A DNA stretch of 64,000 nucleotides, taken from NCBI GenBank assembly GCA_021613375.1, contig CM038725.1, positions 9,703,589-9,767,588 on the forward strand, written 5' to 3'. Below, piece after piece: positions 32,131 through 43,229 of this stretch. The notes beneath the pieces are model-generated. The model made no database searches. It saw only the letters and a program-made list of their open reading frames with translations, and was not told where the DNA came from. The DNA comes from Megaleporinus macrocephalus (Eukaryota > Chordata > Actinopteri > Characiformes > Anostomidae). Positions within the stretch are counted from its first letter, which is position 1. Each line of letters starts with the position of its first letter. The position numbers and the translations under genes are program-made.

Positions 32131-33858
32131 CAGTGTTGCCAACTTAGCGACTTTTCAGACACTCTAGCGGCTTTTTTTTAAAAAAGCGACCAGCAACAAA
32201 TCTAGTGACTTTTTCTGGTGTTATTGGAGACTTTTGGAGACTCAGAGGGGAACACAATGATCTTCAGTTACTGTCCTCAGCGAGCAGCGGGGGCTGCAGT
32301 GAGCCCCATGCCACAACACTCCCAGTGTTTAGTCTCACAGTCAGAGCAAACCCACACTGCTCCACGACCCACTACACTCACAGTACTCAGTCTCATAGTC
32401 AGAGAAGACCCTCACCACTCCACGACCCACTACACTCACAGTACTCAGTCTCTTAGTCAGAGCAGACCCTCACCACTCCACGACCCACTACACTCACAGT
32501 GCTCAGTCTCACAGTCAGAGCAGACCCTCACCACTCCACGACCCCCAACACTCACCGTGCTCAGTCTCACAGTCAGAGCAGACCTTCACCACTCCACGAC
32601 CCACTACACTCACAGTGCTCAGTCGCACAGTCAGAGCAGACCCTCACCACTCCACAACCCACTACACTCACAGTGCTCAGTCTCACAGTCAGAGCAGACC
32701 CTCACCACTCCACTACCCACTACACTCACAGTTTTCAGTCTCACAGTCAGAGAAGACCCTCACCACTCCACGACCCACTACACTCACAGTACTCAGTCTC
32801 ATAGTCAGAGCAGACCCTCACCACTCCACGACCCCCAACACTCACCGTGCTCAGTCTCACAGTCAGAGCAGAGCCTCACCACTCCACGACCCACTACACT
32901 CCCAGTGCTCAGTCTCACAGTCAGAGCAGACCCTCACCACTCCACGACCCCCAACACTCACAGTGCTCAGTCTCACAGTCAGAGCAGACCCTCACCACTC
33001 CACGACCCACTACACTCACAGTGCTCAGTCTCACAGTCAGAGCAGACCCTCACCACTCCACGACCCCCAACACTCACAGTGCTCAGTCTCACAGTCAGAG
33101 CAGACCCTCACCACTCCACGACCCCCAACACTCACAGTGCTCAGTCTCACAGTCAGAGCAGACCCTCACCACTCCACAACCCACTACACTCCCAGTGCTC
33201 AGTCTCACAGTCAGAGCAGACCCTCACCACTCCACGACCCACTACACTCACAGTTCTCAGTCGCACAGTCAGAGCAGACCCTCACCACTCCACCACCCAC
33301 TACACTCACAGTGCTCAGTCTCACAGTCAGAGCAGACCCTCACCACTCCACAACCCACTACACTCCCAGTGCTCAGTCTCACAGTCAGAGCAGACCCTCA
33401 CCACTCCACGACCCCCAACACTCACAGTGCTCAGTCTCACAGTCAGAGCAGACCCTCACCACTCCACAACCCACTACACTCACAGTGCTCAGTCTCACAG
33501 TCAGAGCAGACCCTCACCACTCCACGACCCACTACACTCACAGTTCTCAGTCGCACAGTCAGAGCAGACCCTCACCACTCCACAACCCACTACACTCCCA
33601 GTGCTCAGTCTCACAGTCAGAGCAGACCCTCACCACTCCACGACCCACTACACTCACAATACTCAGTCTCACAGTCAGAGCAGACCCTCACCAGAGACCT
33701 CACAGAGTTCATTTGTAGTTCTAACATATTTAGGGTGTTTTTACTCACTTGTTGTCTCTCCCACAACGTTATTCCTTCAAATACACGCAAATAGACCATT
33801 ATTCAAATTAGGCGATTACGCCATAGCTTCTTTCCTCACGGAGGAGTTGGCAACAGTG
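32131..33858. mobile_element. Non-autonomous hAT element carrying a 58-bp array
   Basis: The left end CAGTGTTGCCAACT and the right end AGTTGGCAACAGTG are 14-bp inverted repeats with one mismatch. Flanking 8-bp duplications are AATGGAGA (32123-32130) and AATAGAGA (33859-33866). Removing the element gives a sequence matching the paralogous copy A at 30487-30516, an empty-site test. There is no transposase. The cargo is the minisatellite at 32331-33692. Confidence 0.9.
32331..33692. repeat. 58-bp minisatellite, 23.5 in-phase units
   Basis: The anchor AGTCTCACAG recurs from 32331 to 33665 at multiples of 58 bp with no indels. The units differ by a few positions only (CACAACCC/CACGACCC/CACTACCC, ACTACACT/CCAACACT). 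Because 58 leaves remainder 1 on division by 3 and the unit lacks stops in all plus frames, three long open frames arise (551, 367 and 315 codons). They are translations of the array, with a 58-residue period, and not genes. Confidence 0.97.
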
Positions 33859-34001
33859 AATAGAGAACACTAACCCAATGTAACTAAAGCCAACAACACT
33901 TTTGCGCCGTAACAAGCAGCAATAAACAATAGAAGTCACCAAAAGGCATCATGTTTAAGTCAGTGATTTGTGGAAGGATGTCATTTTTAAAACCATAATA
34001 T
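33859..34001 (+). repeat. Paralogous repeat copy B, middle part
   Basis: It lies between the hAT insertion and the SINE insertion and corresponds to about 30499-30610 of copy A. It ends with AAAACCATAATAT, which recurs at 37696-37708 as the SINE target duplication. Confidence 0.65.
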
Positions 34002-34775
34002 CCATCCATCCATCCATTATCTTCCACTTTATCTCGCTAGCCTGGGTAATGGGAGGGCTGAAGCCAATTCCAGCGTCATCAGGCAAAGACGGAGTACACC
34101 AGAATGGGAATCAGAATTGTTTATGTCGCCAAGCATGTCACACATACAAGAGAATTGTCTTGGTGAGGCACACGTGTATGACATGTAACAAGAACAACAT
34201 TACCACTAAGGAAAAGGTATGATAGGAGACAATAAATAAAGACTGCAGCTATCAATTTTAGTAATCAAGTATTCTAACGATTATTTCATCGATTAATCAA
34301 GTAATCGGATAAAGTATATATATATTTTAAGATAATAAGATAAAATAAGTCAGATTTCTTAACACTGTATTGCTTAAATTGCATATAGTACAGTTTTAAA
34401 TAAAACATTTTAATAATTACTATTATTGACTTTCATTACTAGACCAATATATCATACTATAAGTTCACAAGACTGCCTACTGTACACTCAGTTACTATGC
34501 TGAAGCTTGTTCTACACTTGCTGAACCACTTAGTGTAAATAAACTAAACTGAATATCCTCGCTGTGTTGGAATTGGTGCATTTTAGGCTCCAAATTGCTA
34601 CAAACACCACCTGATTAGAAGTGCATGTTCTTGTGAGTGTGTGTTTGTTTGTGACTATGATCAAAACAATAATGTGAATGAAGGTCAGGCTTTTATTTTC
34701 TGTGGTCATGTTCTTAAGCAAAGCTTAGATCATTTACGGACCTAACTCGCTACTTACTTACTTTCTTACTTACTT

Positions 34776-36645
34776 ACTTACTTTCTTAACTAGCCCTTAT
34801 ATATTACCACAACTAACATACACACTTAACTAGCCTTCATCTCAACTCTCCATCACACTGACTTACTTTCTTAACTAGTCATTACATATAACCATAACTA
34901 ACATACACGCTTTACTAGCCTTCATCTCAACTCATCATCACACTGACTTACTTTCTTAACTAGCCATTATATATTACCACAACTAACATACACACTTAAC
35001 TAGCCTTCATCTCAACTCTCCATCACACTGACTTACTTTCTTAACTAGTCATTACATATAACCATAACTAACATACACGCTTTACTAGCCTTAATCTCAA
35101 CTCACCATCACACTGACTTACTTTCTTAACTAGCCATTATATATTACCACAACTAACATACACACTTAACTAGCCTTCATCTCAACTCTCCATCACACTG
35201 ACTTACTTTCTTAACTAGTCATTACATATAACCATAACTAACATACACACTTTACTAGCCTTCATCTCAACTCACCATCACACTGACTTACTTTCTTAAC
35301 TAGCCATTATATATTACCACAACTAACATACACACTTAACTAGCCTTCATCTCAACACACCATCACACTGACTTACTTTCTTAACTAGTCATTACATATA
35401 ACCATAACTAACCTACACACTTTACTAGCCTTCATCTCAACTCTCCATCACACTGACATACTTTCTTAACTAGTCATTACATATAACCATAACTAACCTA
35501 CACACTTTACTAGCCTTCATCTCAACTCTCCATCACACTGACTTACTTTCTTAACTAGCCATTATATATAACCATAACTAACATACACGCTTTACTAGCC
35601 TTCATCTCAACTCACCATCACACTGACTTACTTTCTTAACTAGCCATTACATATAACCATAACTAACATACACGCTTTACTAGCCTTCATCTCAACTCTC
35701 CATCACACTGACATACTTTCTTAACTAGTCATTACATATAACCATAACTAACATACACACTTTACTAGCCTTCATCTTAACTCACCATCACACTGACTTA
35801 CTTTCTTAACTAGCCATTACATATAACCATAACTAACATACATGCTTTACTAGCCTTCATCTTAACTCACCATCACACTGACTTACTTTCTTAACTAGCC
35901 ATTACATATAACCATAACTAACATACACGCTTTACTAGCCTTCATCTTAACTCACCATCACACTGACTTACTTTTTTAACTAGCCATTATATATTACCAC
36001 AACTAACATACACGCTTTACTAGCCTTCACCTCAACTCACCATCACACTAACTTTCTTAACTAGCCATTACATATAACCATAACTAACATACACGCTTTA
36101 CTAGCCTTCATCGCAACTCACCATCACACTGACTTACTTTCTTAACTAGTAATTACATATAACGATAACTAACATACACGCTTTACTAGCCTTCATCTCA
36201 ACTCACCATCACACTGACTTACTTTCTTAACTAGTCATTACATGTAACCATAACTAACATACACGCTTTACTAGCCTTCATCTCAACTCTCCATCACACT
36301 GACTTACTTTCTTAACTAGTCATTACATATAACCATAACTAACATACACGCTTTACTAGTCTTCATCTCAACTCTCCATCACACTGACTTACTTTCTTAA
36401 CTAGTCATTACATATAACCATAACTAACATACACGCTTTACTAGCCTTCATCTCAACTCACCATCACACTGACTTACTTTCTTAACTAGTCATTACATAT
36501 AACCATAACTAACATACACGCTTTACTAGCCTTCATCTTAACTCACCATCACACTGACTTACTTTCTTAACTAGTCATTACATATAACCATAACTAACAT
36601 ACACGCTTTACTAGCCTTCATCTCAACTCACCATCACACTGACTT
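34776..36645. repeat. 85-bp satellite-like array with 170-bp higher-order period
   Basis: ACTTACTTTCTTAACTAG recurs every 85 bp, with one shortened unit near 36050, for about 22 units. Through about 35440 two unit types alternate strictly. Type A is CATTATATATTACCACAAC with CACACTTAAC; type B is CATTACATATAACCATAAC with CACGCTTTAC. This gives a 170-bp dimer. Later units are B or A/B hybrids, suggesting unequal exchange or conversion. Confidence 0.95.
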
Positions 36646-36770
36646 AAGCTAAATGTTATGGTTACTGTGTGTCGCTCCGCTCTGTGGATTGGACAGGCAA
36701 ACTGAAACACTGAGGTGCTCGGCTAGGAGACCATCAGTTTGCTGGGAAAGCTCAGTTGCTTGCTTTCTAA
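36646..36770. other. Short spacer
   Basis: GC-richer spacer between the array and the hairpin MITE; nothing recognised. Confidence 0.4.
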
Positions 36771-36890
36771 AGTTAGCTTCTTATTTGAATTCTCCGTTCC
36801 ACCTTAAATAGTATAGAAGTTACATTCTGCCGTCTGTAACTGCTGCTTAATTTAAGGTGGAAAGGAGGAATTCACATAAGAAGCTAACTT
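36771..36890. mobile_element. Hairpin MITE, 120 bp
   Basis: The left arm from AGTTAGCTTCTTATTTGAAT to CCACCTTAAAT and the right arm from ATTTAAGGTGG to 'AAGAAGCTAACT' pair over about 45 bp. The loop resembles that of the relative at 23810-23877. It lies within the LINE. Confidence 0.8.
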
Positions 36891-36899
36891 CAGTCACGT

Positions 36900-37440
36900 C
36901 TTTCTTCAGGTTGGCACTCAGTAATGGCTCCCTCGGATAGTTTGGTTTTACAGTAGACTTTGGACGCTGTGTATGGTTTTCTCTGGCCCGTCTCTTCTGT
37001 TCGTCTCTTCTTATTTTCTCTCTCTTTCACTATTTTGCCATCCGCGCCATCAAACCACGTCTTCTTCGTGTGACCTGGCAACACCGAATTTGAAGTTTGA
37101 GTGACTGCTGTGGTCAATGAGAGTAATGGCTCTGGGGAAAAAGCTGTTAGCATGTCTGGATGTGCTGATCTTGATGCCAGGGGGAAGTGTCTGGCAGACG
37201 TGATGTCCAGGATGAGAGGGGTCAGCTATAACTTTGCCAGCACGCTTCCTCACCCTGCTGGAGTAGATGTCTGAAGTGCTGGCAGATTGCATCCGACGAC
37301 CATGCACTTGAGTTTGGCTCGTTCTTGTGAGGTGGAGAAACCAAACCAGATGGTTATAGATGATGTGAGGATGGACTCGATGATCGCTGTGTAGAACTGG
37401 ATCATCAGAGTCTGTGGCAGGTTGGATTTCTTCACGGACC
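36900..37440 (-). pseudogene. L2/CR1-like reverse transcriptase C-terminal relic
   Basis: One minus-strand frame gives 'FYTAIIESILTSSITIWFG' (about 37345-37400), matching the IESILT-x-x-IT-x-W-x-G block near the end of the reverse transcriptase of L2-type LINEs. A second frame gives 'KVIADPSHPGHHV' and 'NSFFPRAITLI' (about 37100-37250), matching the family's ADP-x-HP and SFFP-x-AI-x-L blocks. The two are joined by a frameshift near 37270. The catalytic core is truncated away and the copy is inactive. Confidence 0.8.
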
Positions 37441-37708
37441 ATGGACAGGTCGCCAGTCCATCGCATGGCCAACACACACTCACGCCTATGGGCAATTTAG
37501 AGTGACTCTTCAACCTAACATGCATGTGTTTGGACTGTGGGAGGAAACCGGAGTACCCAGAAGAAACCCACTCAAGCATGTGGAGAACATGCAAACTCCA
37601 CACAGAGCAGCCCGGCCCGGGAATTAAACCCGGATCATCTAGCTGTGTAACTTACCACTACACCACCGTGATAACCACTACACCAGAATGCCACCAAAAC
37701 CATAATAT

Positions 37709-37945
37709 ACCATGAAAAATAAGTATTCTAATATTATTTGTGAGCTTGTTCTTTGAACCAAAAGTACCACAGCGTTAGAAAAACACACTTGAAGGCCTGT
37801 TTGGTATTTTTTTGATGCTAATATGATCTAGGAATGCAGTTTAATGATAATAGGCGTACAGAAGATTGACTCAAAACATTGTCACAACATTGTGTTAAGC
37901 GCTGCTGCTACCTTGACACACAGTGGTGCTTTTCACTTTGTCTAG
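37709..37945 (+). repeat. Paralogous repeat copy B, right part
   Basis: It corresponds to about 30610-30835 of copy A ('TTCTTTGAACCAAAA', 'GGCCTGTTTGGTATTTTT', 'GCAGTTTAATGATAAT'). Confidence 0.7.
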
Positions 37946-38760
37946 GAAATAATTAGACTTAGTTTCATTAAAAATACAACTTTTTTGCTATTTTTTGTTT
38001 ATAGTAGCATGAAAAGCTTGTTGTTTTAGTCCAAATGATTACAGTCAGGAACAGGTTAAACATTATTTAACCTTGCCATATATTTTTTACATATATAACA
38101 CGACTAGATTAAACATGCAGAGTATCTGACAACTTGACAAGAGCTCTTCTCTTTCTGATGCTGTGGTTTTTCTCATATATTTGTAATTAAAATATTCCAT
38201 AGCTCATCAAAGCTTTTCTAACACTTTGCATTTAGAAATATTTGCTATTTAAATACATGCAAATATCTGTAAACCTCTTGTGAGTGTCTCCTGTAACCGT
38301 CCCTCTGTATGTTTTCTTTCAGGTCTGTATAGATGACAAATTTGCTTCTAGTCCAGGGATTGAATTGCCAGTGCTGCTTCTTCCCCAGACATCCAGCACT
38401 GATGGCCCAGTGGATGTGCACATTGGGTTTGATCCATGGACCAGTAACCAGTGGAACAGCTCTGCTTGCCCAGAATACAGTACTGTACATGGAATAAGTC
38501 CATCATTTAACTTGGCTCAGTGAAAACGAAGGAGGAGCGGTTTCCATGTGAGACCACTTCCAAATGGACAATTCAAAAGAAACTTTTAAGACCACTGACT
38601 TCATGCTGTTTCGTGTAGTTGATCAGGTGTGAACTGTAAACGTTACACTGAGAAAGACAACGTTATGTGTGAACTATTTAAACATTCTCTAGTTCCTCTG
38701 GATCTCCTGAACTTTTACTTAGATATCACCATCAGAACATTCATTGTCCAATAGAATACG
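37946..38760. other. No gene recognised
   Basis: A 79-codon plus frame at 38284-38523 follows a pyrimidine-rich stretch ending in CAG (about 38308-38323) that resembles a splice acceptor. No domain or matching donor context was recognised, so no exon is called. Confidence 0.35.
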
Positions 38761-38764
38761 TCCC

Positions 38765-38905
38765 CCGTACCTCCCAGTGCTTGAGTGGGTTCCTCCCACA
38801 TGTTCAAAGACATGCATGTTAGGTTGATTGGTTACTCTAAATGGTGGTGTGAGTGCGTGAGTGAGTGTTGGCCATGCGATGGACTGGCGAACTGTCCATA
38901 GTGTA
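38765..38905 (+). mobile_element. SINE fragment (plus strand)
   Basis: 'GACATGCATGTTAGGTTGAT' to 'GCGATGGACTGGCGAACTGT' matches the body of the split SINE at 34002-37695. Confidence 0.7.
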
Positions 38906-38926
38906 CCCTGTCTTTGACCAATGAGT

Positions 38927-39250
38927 TACTGTGCAAACGTCTTAGCCAACTTAGCTGACTGTTTAAAACCCTTTATCTGATCAATAAGTGTATTTTCACC
39001 AGTAATAACACCAGATACCATGAATGTATGTAAATAATCATACATACAATACAAAGTAACATGAATATCTTATTTTGAGAGAAGTAGATAACATCTTGTG
39101 CGCCAGTTTGAAGAACAAAGTGTAGTTCCAGATTTCTCCTGGACGCCCCAGACATTGTATGAATGTATTCAGTAGCAATCTTCAGCAGCAATCTTGATTT
39201 AGCTTAATGAAGTACTGAGCAGTCAAAGCAGGTATTAGATGAGAACTGTA
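38927..39250 (-). mobile_element. MITE, 'GTACTGTGCAAA' family, truncated
   Basis: Reverse-complement match to 500-820, including 'CAGATTTCTCCTGGACGCCC' (plus strand). One terminus, TACTGTGCAAACGTCTTAG, is present. The other is lost at about 39250. Confidence 0.8.
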
Positions 39251-40080
39251 TATATATATCATCTCCTCTGATTTACCGCCTTATGCTTGTTTATCTACTG
39301 TCTCTGCTTTCTGGACGGTTGAGGTTTTCTGTCTTTTTCTCTAGTGCATTCCTTTAAGGTTAGTGGTTTTACATTTAATGAAGCTAATGTTGAGTATATT
39401 TATATTTATATAATTTTTATGGTGCTTTAAAAAAACATTTCTGTTTAGTATGTTCTCATAATCTCAAACTGCATGCTGTAGTTGTGTAAACAGCACCATC
39501 TAGTGGCTGACCTTCTGAATGCTGAAGAACAGCTTATAACTCGTGTGCTATCTGGGTCTGCTGGGTGAAGCTGCTCTCTCTAATGGAGCTTTCTAATCAC
39601 GTAGAGGTTCCTCTGTGGTACACAGTGGAAACCAGCCCACTTTACAAGTCAGCCATGTTGGTATTGTCAACCAAACGCAACACTTCTCTTGGTTTTCTCC
39701 ACAGTCCAAGCCTTTAAAGGCAATGGATATATTGAATCACCTCAAAATTAGAGAACCATTAAAATGAATAAATGGATTTTGGCATGACCAAATGCTTCTC
39801 CATATTGGAGAACCTGTTGTTTAAAGCAGTTGTGTTTTTTCCTTATGAACTCTGGCGTGCTTTATGGCAAAAATCCGGACCAATTTAAGAACCACTGCTT
39901 ATAGCAGCACTAATCTTACATTAACTGTTCAAAAGTTTAGAATTATTATTAATAATTATTAACAATTGCTGCTGTTTTATTTAGTGAATACATATAAGGT
40001 GTAGACTGAAATGCTATAAGCTAGACATCTGATGAAATTATTATTATTATATATTGTAATTATGTACCATAATTAAGGCA
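39251..40080. other. No gene recognised
   Basis: AT-rich sequence without recognised structure. Confidence 0.4.
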
Positions 40081-40084
40081 GCAC

Positions 40085-40255
40085 TGGGTACTCCGGTCTC
40101 CTCCCACAGTCCAAACACATGCATGTTAGGTTGATTGGTCACCTGCCCATTGTGACCTGTCCATGGTATACCCTGCCTTCACCTGATGATACTGGGACTG
40201 GCTCCAGTGACCCCAGCTAGCAGGATAAAGCAGAAGATAATGGATGGATGAATGG
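40085..40255 (+). mobile_element. SINE 3' part, ends (GGAT)n
   Basis: 'GTCTCCTCCCACAGTCCAAA', then 'CACATGCATGTTAGGTTGAT', then 'GACTGGCTCCAGTGACCCC' and a terminal GGATGGATG tail. It is the same family as the split SINE, with an internal deletion. Confidence 0.75.
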
Positions 40256-41234
40256 ATGTACCATCATTTTTGGTTTATTGTAATTTTTGAAAAGATGTCT
40301 GCCTGATATTTCATCTCCAGGTTTCAGAGTGAGGAATTTTGGAGCTACAACTCTTTCACTGCTTTCTAAAGTTGTGGAGTAGACGAAGCAATAACACAAT
40401 CACTTCTGCATTGCATTTATATTCAATATGTTTGTTTTTAATGTGGTTTTGAATTTTTGTGGTTCCAGACCTTTGAAAACTGTTTGTAACACGATGCAAT
40501 GATGGATTAATTAAAGTTTTTGCCGGAATCTGTACTATGAAAATAGACATTAAAGGTTTAAAACCTTTTGAAGTGGCAAAATTGCCAACCAGAGAAGTTT
40601 CCTTCCTTATGATTACATATTAATGCACATAATCATAGTTGTGGGATCTGACCCTCTGTTTCTGTATTTGGCCTTTATTTTTGTATTATATTTTATTTTG
40701 TTTAACATAGTTTCTACTTAGCCTCTGTAATCTGCACATTTCACAGATTCTTGGCACACTTTATTTTAAAATGTAGTTCATGTATGTATTTAAATAAATA
40801 GTGTTGTTGATCAGTTATACATTTATATGACATTTGCATATCCTTACTGTAACACTACGCACATGGGCTGAAGTTTTTAGTATTTCTATTCAAAGGTAAA
40901 GAACTTATGGACAAAAGAGTGGGAAGCTCTTAATCTAGGTGTTACTGGATTCACAGAAAAAATAATATTTTAATATATAGTAGTTTCTGTACGTCCTTAC
41001 TATACAGCTTATAACTATTTCAATCTATTAGACATTGTCTGCCAAAGCTAAACTAACAGGACATGCTTTTTGCCATCTCCTAAACATTGAAAATGATGTT
41101 TTTACCCAGTTATGTTCTCATCATAATAGAATTCAATTTCAATTAAAATGAGAAAATCATATCCACTGCTGTACAGCTTAAGTGTATTACATACTCCTAA
41201 AATTCAGGTTTTCTATAAATCTTTACATAAACAC
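40256..41234. other. No gene; an isolated repeat unit near 40455
   Basis: 'TTTTTGTGGTTCCAGACCTT' near 40455 is a lone diverged unit of the array that follows. Confidence 0.45.
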
Positions 41235-42960
41235 CTATGCATGTCTATGTGACTGCATAAGTGTGAGATTTAACCATATGGCCATGCTGTTTTGAACCTC
41301 CAGGTCTAAGCTGGTTTGATCAATGAGAGAAATGAATGGCATTTTCCACCTAAAGGGAACCAAAAATGTTCCAAACCCAATATATTTTGCTAGAATAACC
41401 AGCACAGACCCATGTCTGGTCACCACCAAAACCAGTATATGTTGGCTTTTGGAAGCTGGTCTGCTGGTCAGCGGCAATGGAAGTTATAAGGCTGCTCACC
41501 AGCAAAACCATCATATGTCTTGGATGCTGGTATGCAGCTAAACCAGCACCAGGCCTACAACTCTGTTCATCATTCTGGAAACGGTCGTCCCAAATTTTTG
41601 TGGCTCCAGACTTTTGAATGCTGTATGTAATAAGCTGCCATGATGGATAGACTTATGTTTTTGGCTGAAACTATACAAGAAAATAAACACCAGAACTTAA
41701 AACCCTGGAAAACTTGTTAGCTTATTTTGTTGAGACCTACCAGACCTACAACTCTGTTCATCATTCTGGAAGCAGCCGTCCTCAATTTTTGTGGTTCCAG
41801 ACCTTTGAATGCTGTATGTAATAGTCTGTTATGATGAATCGACTAATAGTTTTTGGCTGAAACTATACAAGAAAATAGACAACAGAACTTAAAACGTCGT
41901 AAAACTCGTAAGCTTTTTTGTTGAGGTCTGGTTTCTATAAATCTGGACAGCTAATAGTGGCCAGTTTTACAGAAACACCAATGGATGTCTATGTGATTGC
42001 AGAAGTGTAGGTATAACCATATTGTCATGCCTGTTGTAGGAGCTCCAGGTCTAAAATGGTTTACTAAATGAGAAAAACAAGTGGTGTGTTCCATCAAAAT
42101 TGAACCAAAATGTTCCAAACACAATATATTTTGCTAGAATAACCAGCGTGTCTGGTCACCACCTAAACCAGCATATGCTGTGTTTTGGCAGCTGGTCTGC
42201 TGGTCAGCAGCAATGGAATTTATTCTGGAACCAGTCGTCCTTAATTGTTGTGGTTCCAGACGTTTGAATGCTGTATGTATTAAGCTGTTATGATGAATAG
42301 ACTAAATGAAAAAAAAAAAGTGGTGTTTTTCACCAAAATTGAACCAAAAATGTCCCAAACCTAATATATTTTGCTAGAATAACCAGCACAGACCATCGTG
42401 TCTGGTTACCACCAAATCCAGCATATGTTGTCTTTTGGAAGCTGGTCTGCTGGTCAGCGACAATGGAAGTTATAAGGATGCTCACCAGAAAAACCATCAT
42501 ATGTCTTGGATGCTGGTATGCAGCTAAACCAGAACCAGGCCTACAGCTCTGTTCATCATTCTGAAAGCAGTTGTCCCAAATTTTTGTGGTTCCAGACCTT
42601 TGAATGCTGTATGTAATGGGCTGTTATGATGAATAGACTAATAGTTTTTGGCTTAAACTATACAAGAAAATAGACATTGGAACTTAAAACCCCGTAAAAC
42701 TCTTAAGCTTATTTTGTTGAGGTCTGTTTTCTATAAATCTGGACAGCTAACAGTGCCCAAATGAGAAAAATGAGCAGCGTTTTCCACCAAAAGCGAACCA
42801 AAAATGCTCAAAGCTGATACATTCTGCTAAAATAACCAGAAAAACCAGCATGTGCTGTGTCTTGGATGCTGGTGTGCAGATAAATCAGCACCAGATTAGT
42901 ACCAGCATAGACCAGCATGGAAGGCACACTGGTCTGTGCTGTTTCTTTCAGCAGGACAAA
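41235..42960. repeat. Complex tandem array with 'ACCAGC' blocks
   Basis: Block 1 (TTTTTGTGGTTCCAGACC to 'AACTATACAAGAAAATA') occurs near 41594, 41775, 42236 and 42581. Block 2 (AATATATTTTGCTAGAATAA then ACCAGCA/TGCTGGT hairpin-like motifs) occurs near 41378, 42122, 42363 and 42820. Blocks are combined with different spacings, so units of 180 to about 480 bp have been rearranged. Short frames here are not genes. Confidence 0.8.
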
Positions 42961-43229
42961 CATTTTTCCTCTGATCATCACCGGATCCTCTGAATTACGA
43001 GGTCATTAAGGATCCTAAATACAGCTATTGCTACATACAAGCTAACATTGCTGCACACTGATTACATGTCTTTGGCAGTAGCAGCATATAATTTGAGTAG
43101 GTAGTGTGTTTATAGTATAGAGTTGAAGTGCAGTATTGAACTTGATGTAATGTTATTTCAGTGCGCAGGACTGTTAACTTGTCTTGTAATTCAGAAAATC
43201 TAAGTGTACTGTGGGGGGTGTGGGTTTTG
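42961..43229. other. Spacer, nothing recognised
   Basis: Ordinary sequence between two tandem arrays. Confidence 0.4.

Larger units (their letters stand above)
34101..37440 (-). mobile_element. 5'-truncated L2/CR1-like LINE inside the SINE
   Basis: The minus-strand 3' end at 34101-34220 reads 'CATAAACAATTCTGATTCCC', like the ATTCTGATTC tails of fish L2-type LINEs. Coding remnant is at 36900-37440. The region between holds the 85-bp array, a hAT-like scrap at about 34245-34320 ('ATCGATTAATCAAGTAATCG') and a small hairpin MITE. The SINE sequence resumes cleanly on both sides (GGAGTACACC to ATGGACAGGT). Confidence 0.72.
34002..37695 (-). mobile_element. tRNA-derived SINE split by a 3.3-kb LINE
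   Basis: On the minus strand the SINE head is at about 37441-37690, with 'AGTGGTTATCACGGTGGTGT' and a B-box-like GGTTTAATTCCC. The body runs through 'ACAGTCCAAACACATGCATG' to 'GATGGACTGGCGACCTGTCC'. Its 3' part is at 34002-34100, ending in (GGAT)n. A 13-bp target duplication, AAAACCATAATAT, flanks the pair at 33989-34001 and 37696-37708, proving they are one element. Related + strand pieces lie at 38765-38905 and 40085-40255. Confidence 0.85.

Noticed and set aside
32218..33873. 551-codon open frame (and 367- and 315-codon frames overlapping it)
   Set aside because: All three plus frames stay open because the 58-bp unit lacks stops in any plus frame. The translation simply repeats every 58 residues and lies inside a non-autonomous hAT element.
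11490..36645. CRISPR-like arrays at several places
   Set aside because: Units are direct tandem repeats without distinct spacers, in a vertebrate genome.
38284..38523. Possible exon after a splice-acceptor-like tract
   Set aside because: No domain, no matching donor context and no neighbouring exon. Chance acceptor-like tracts are common.
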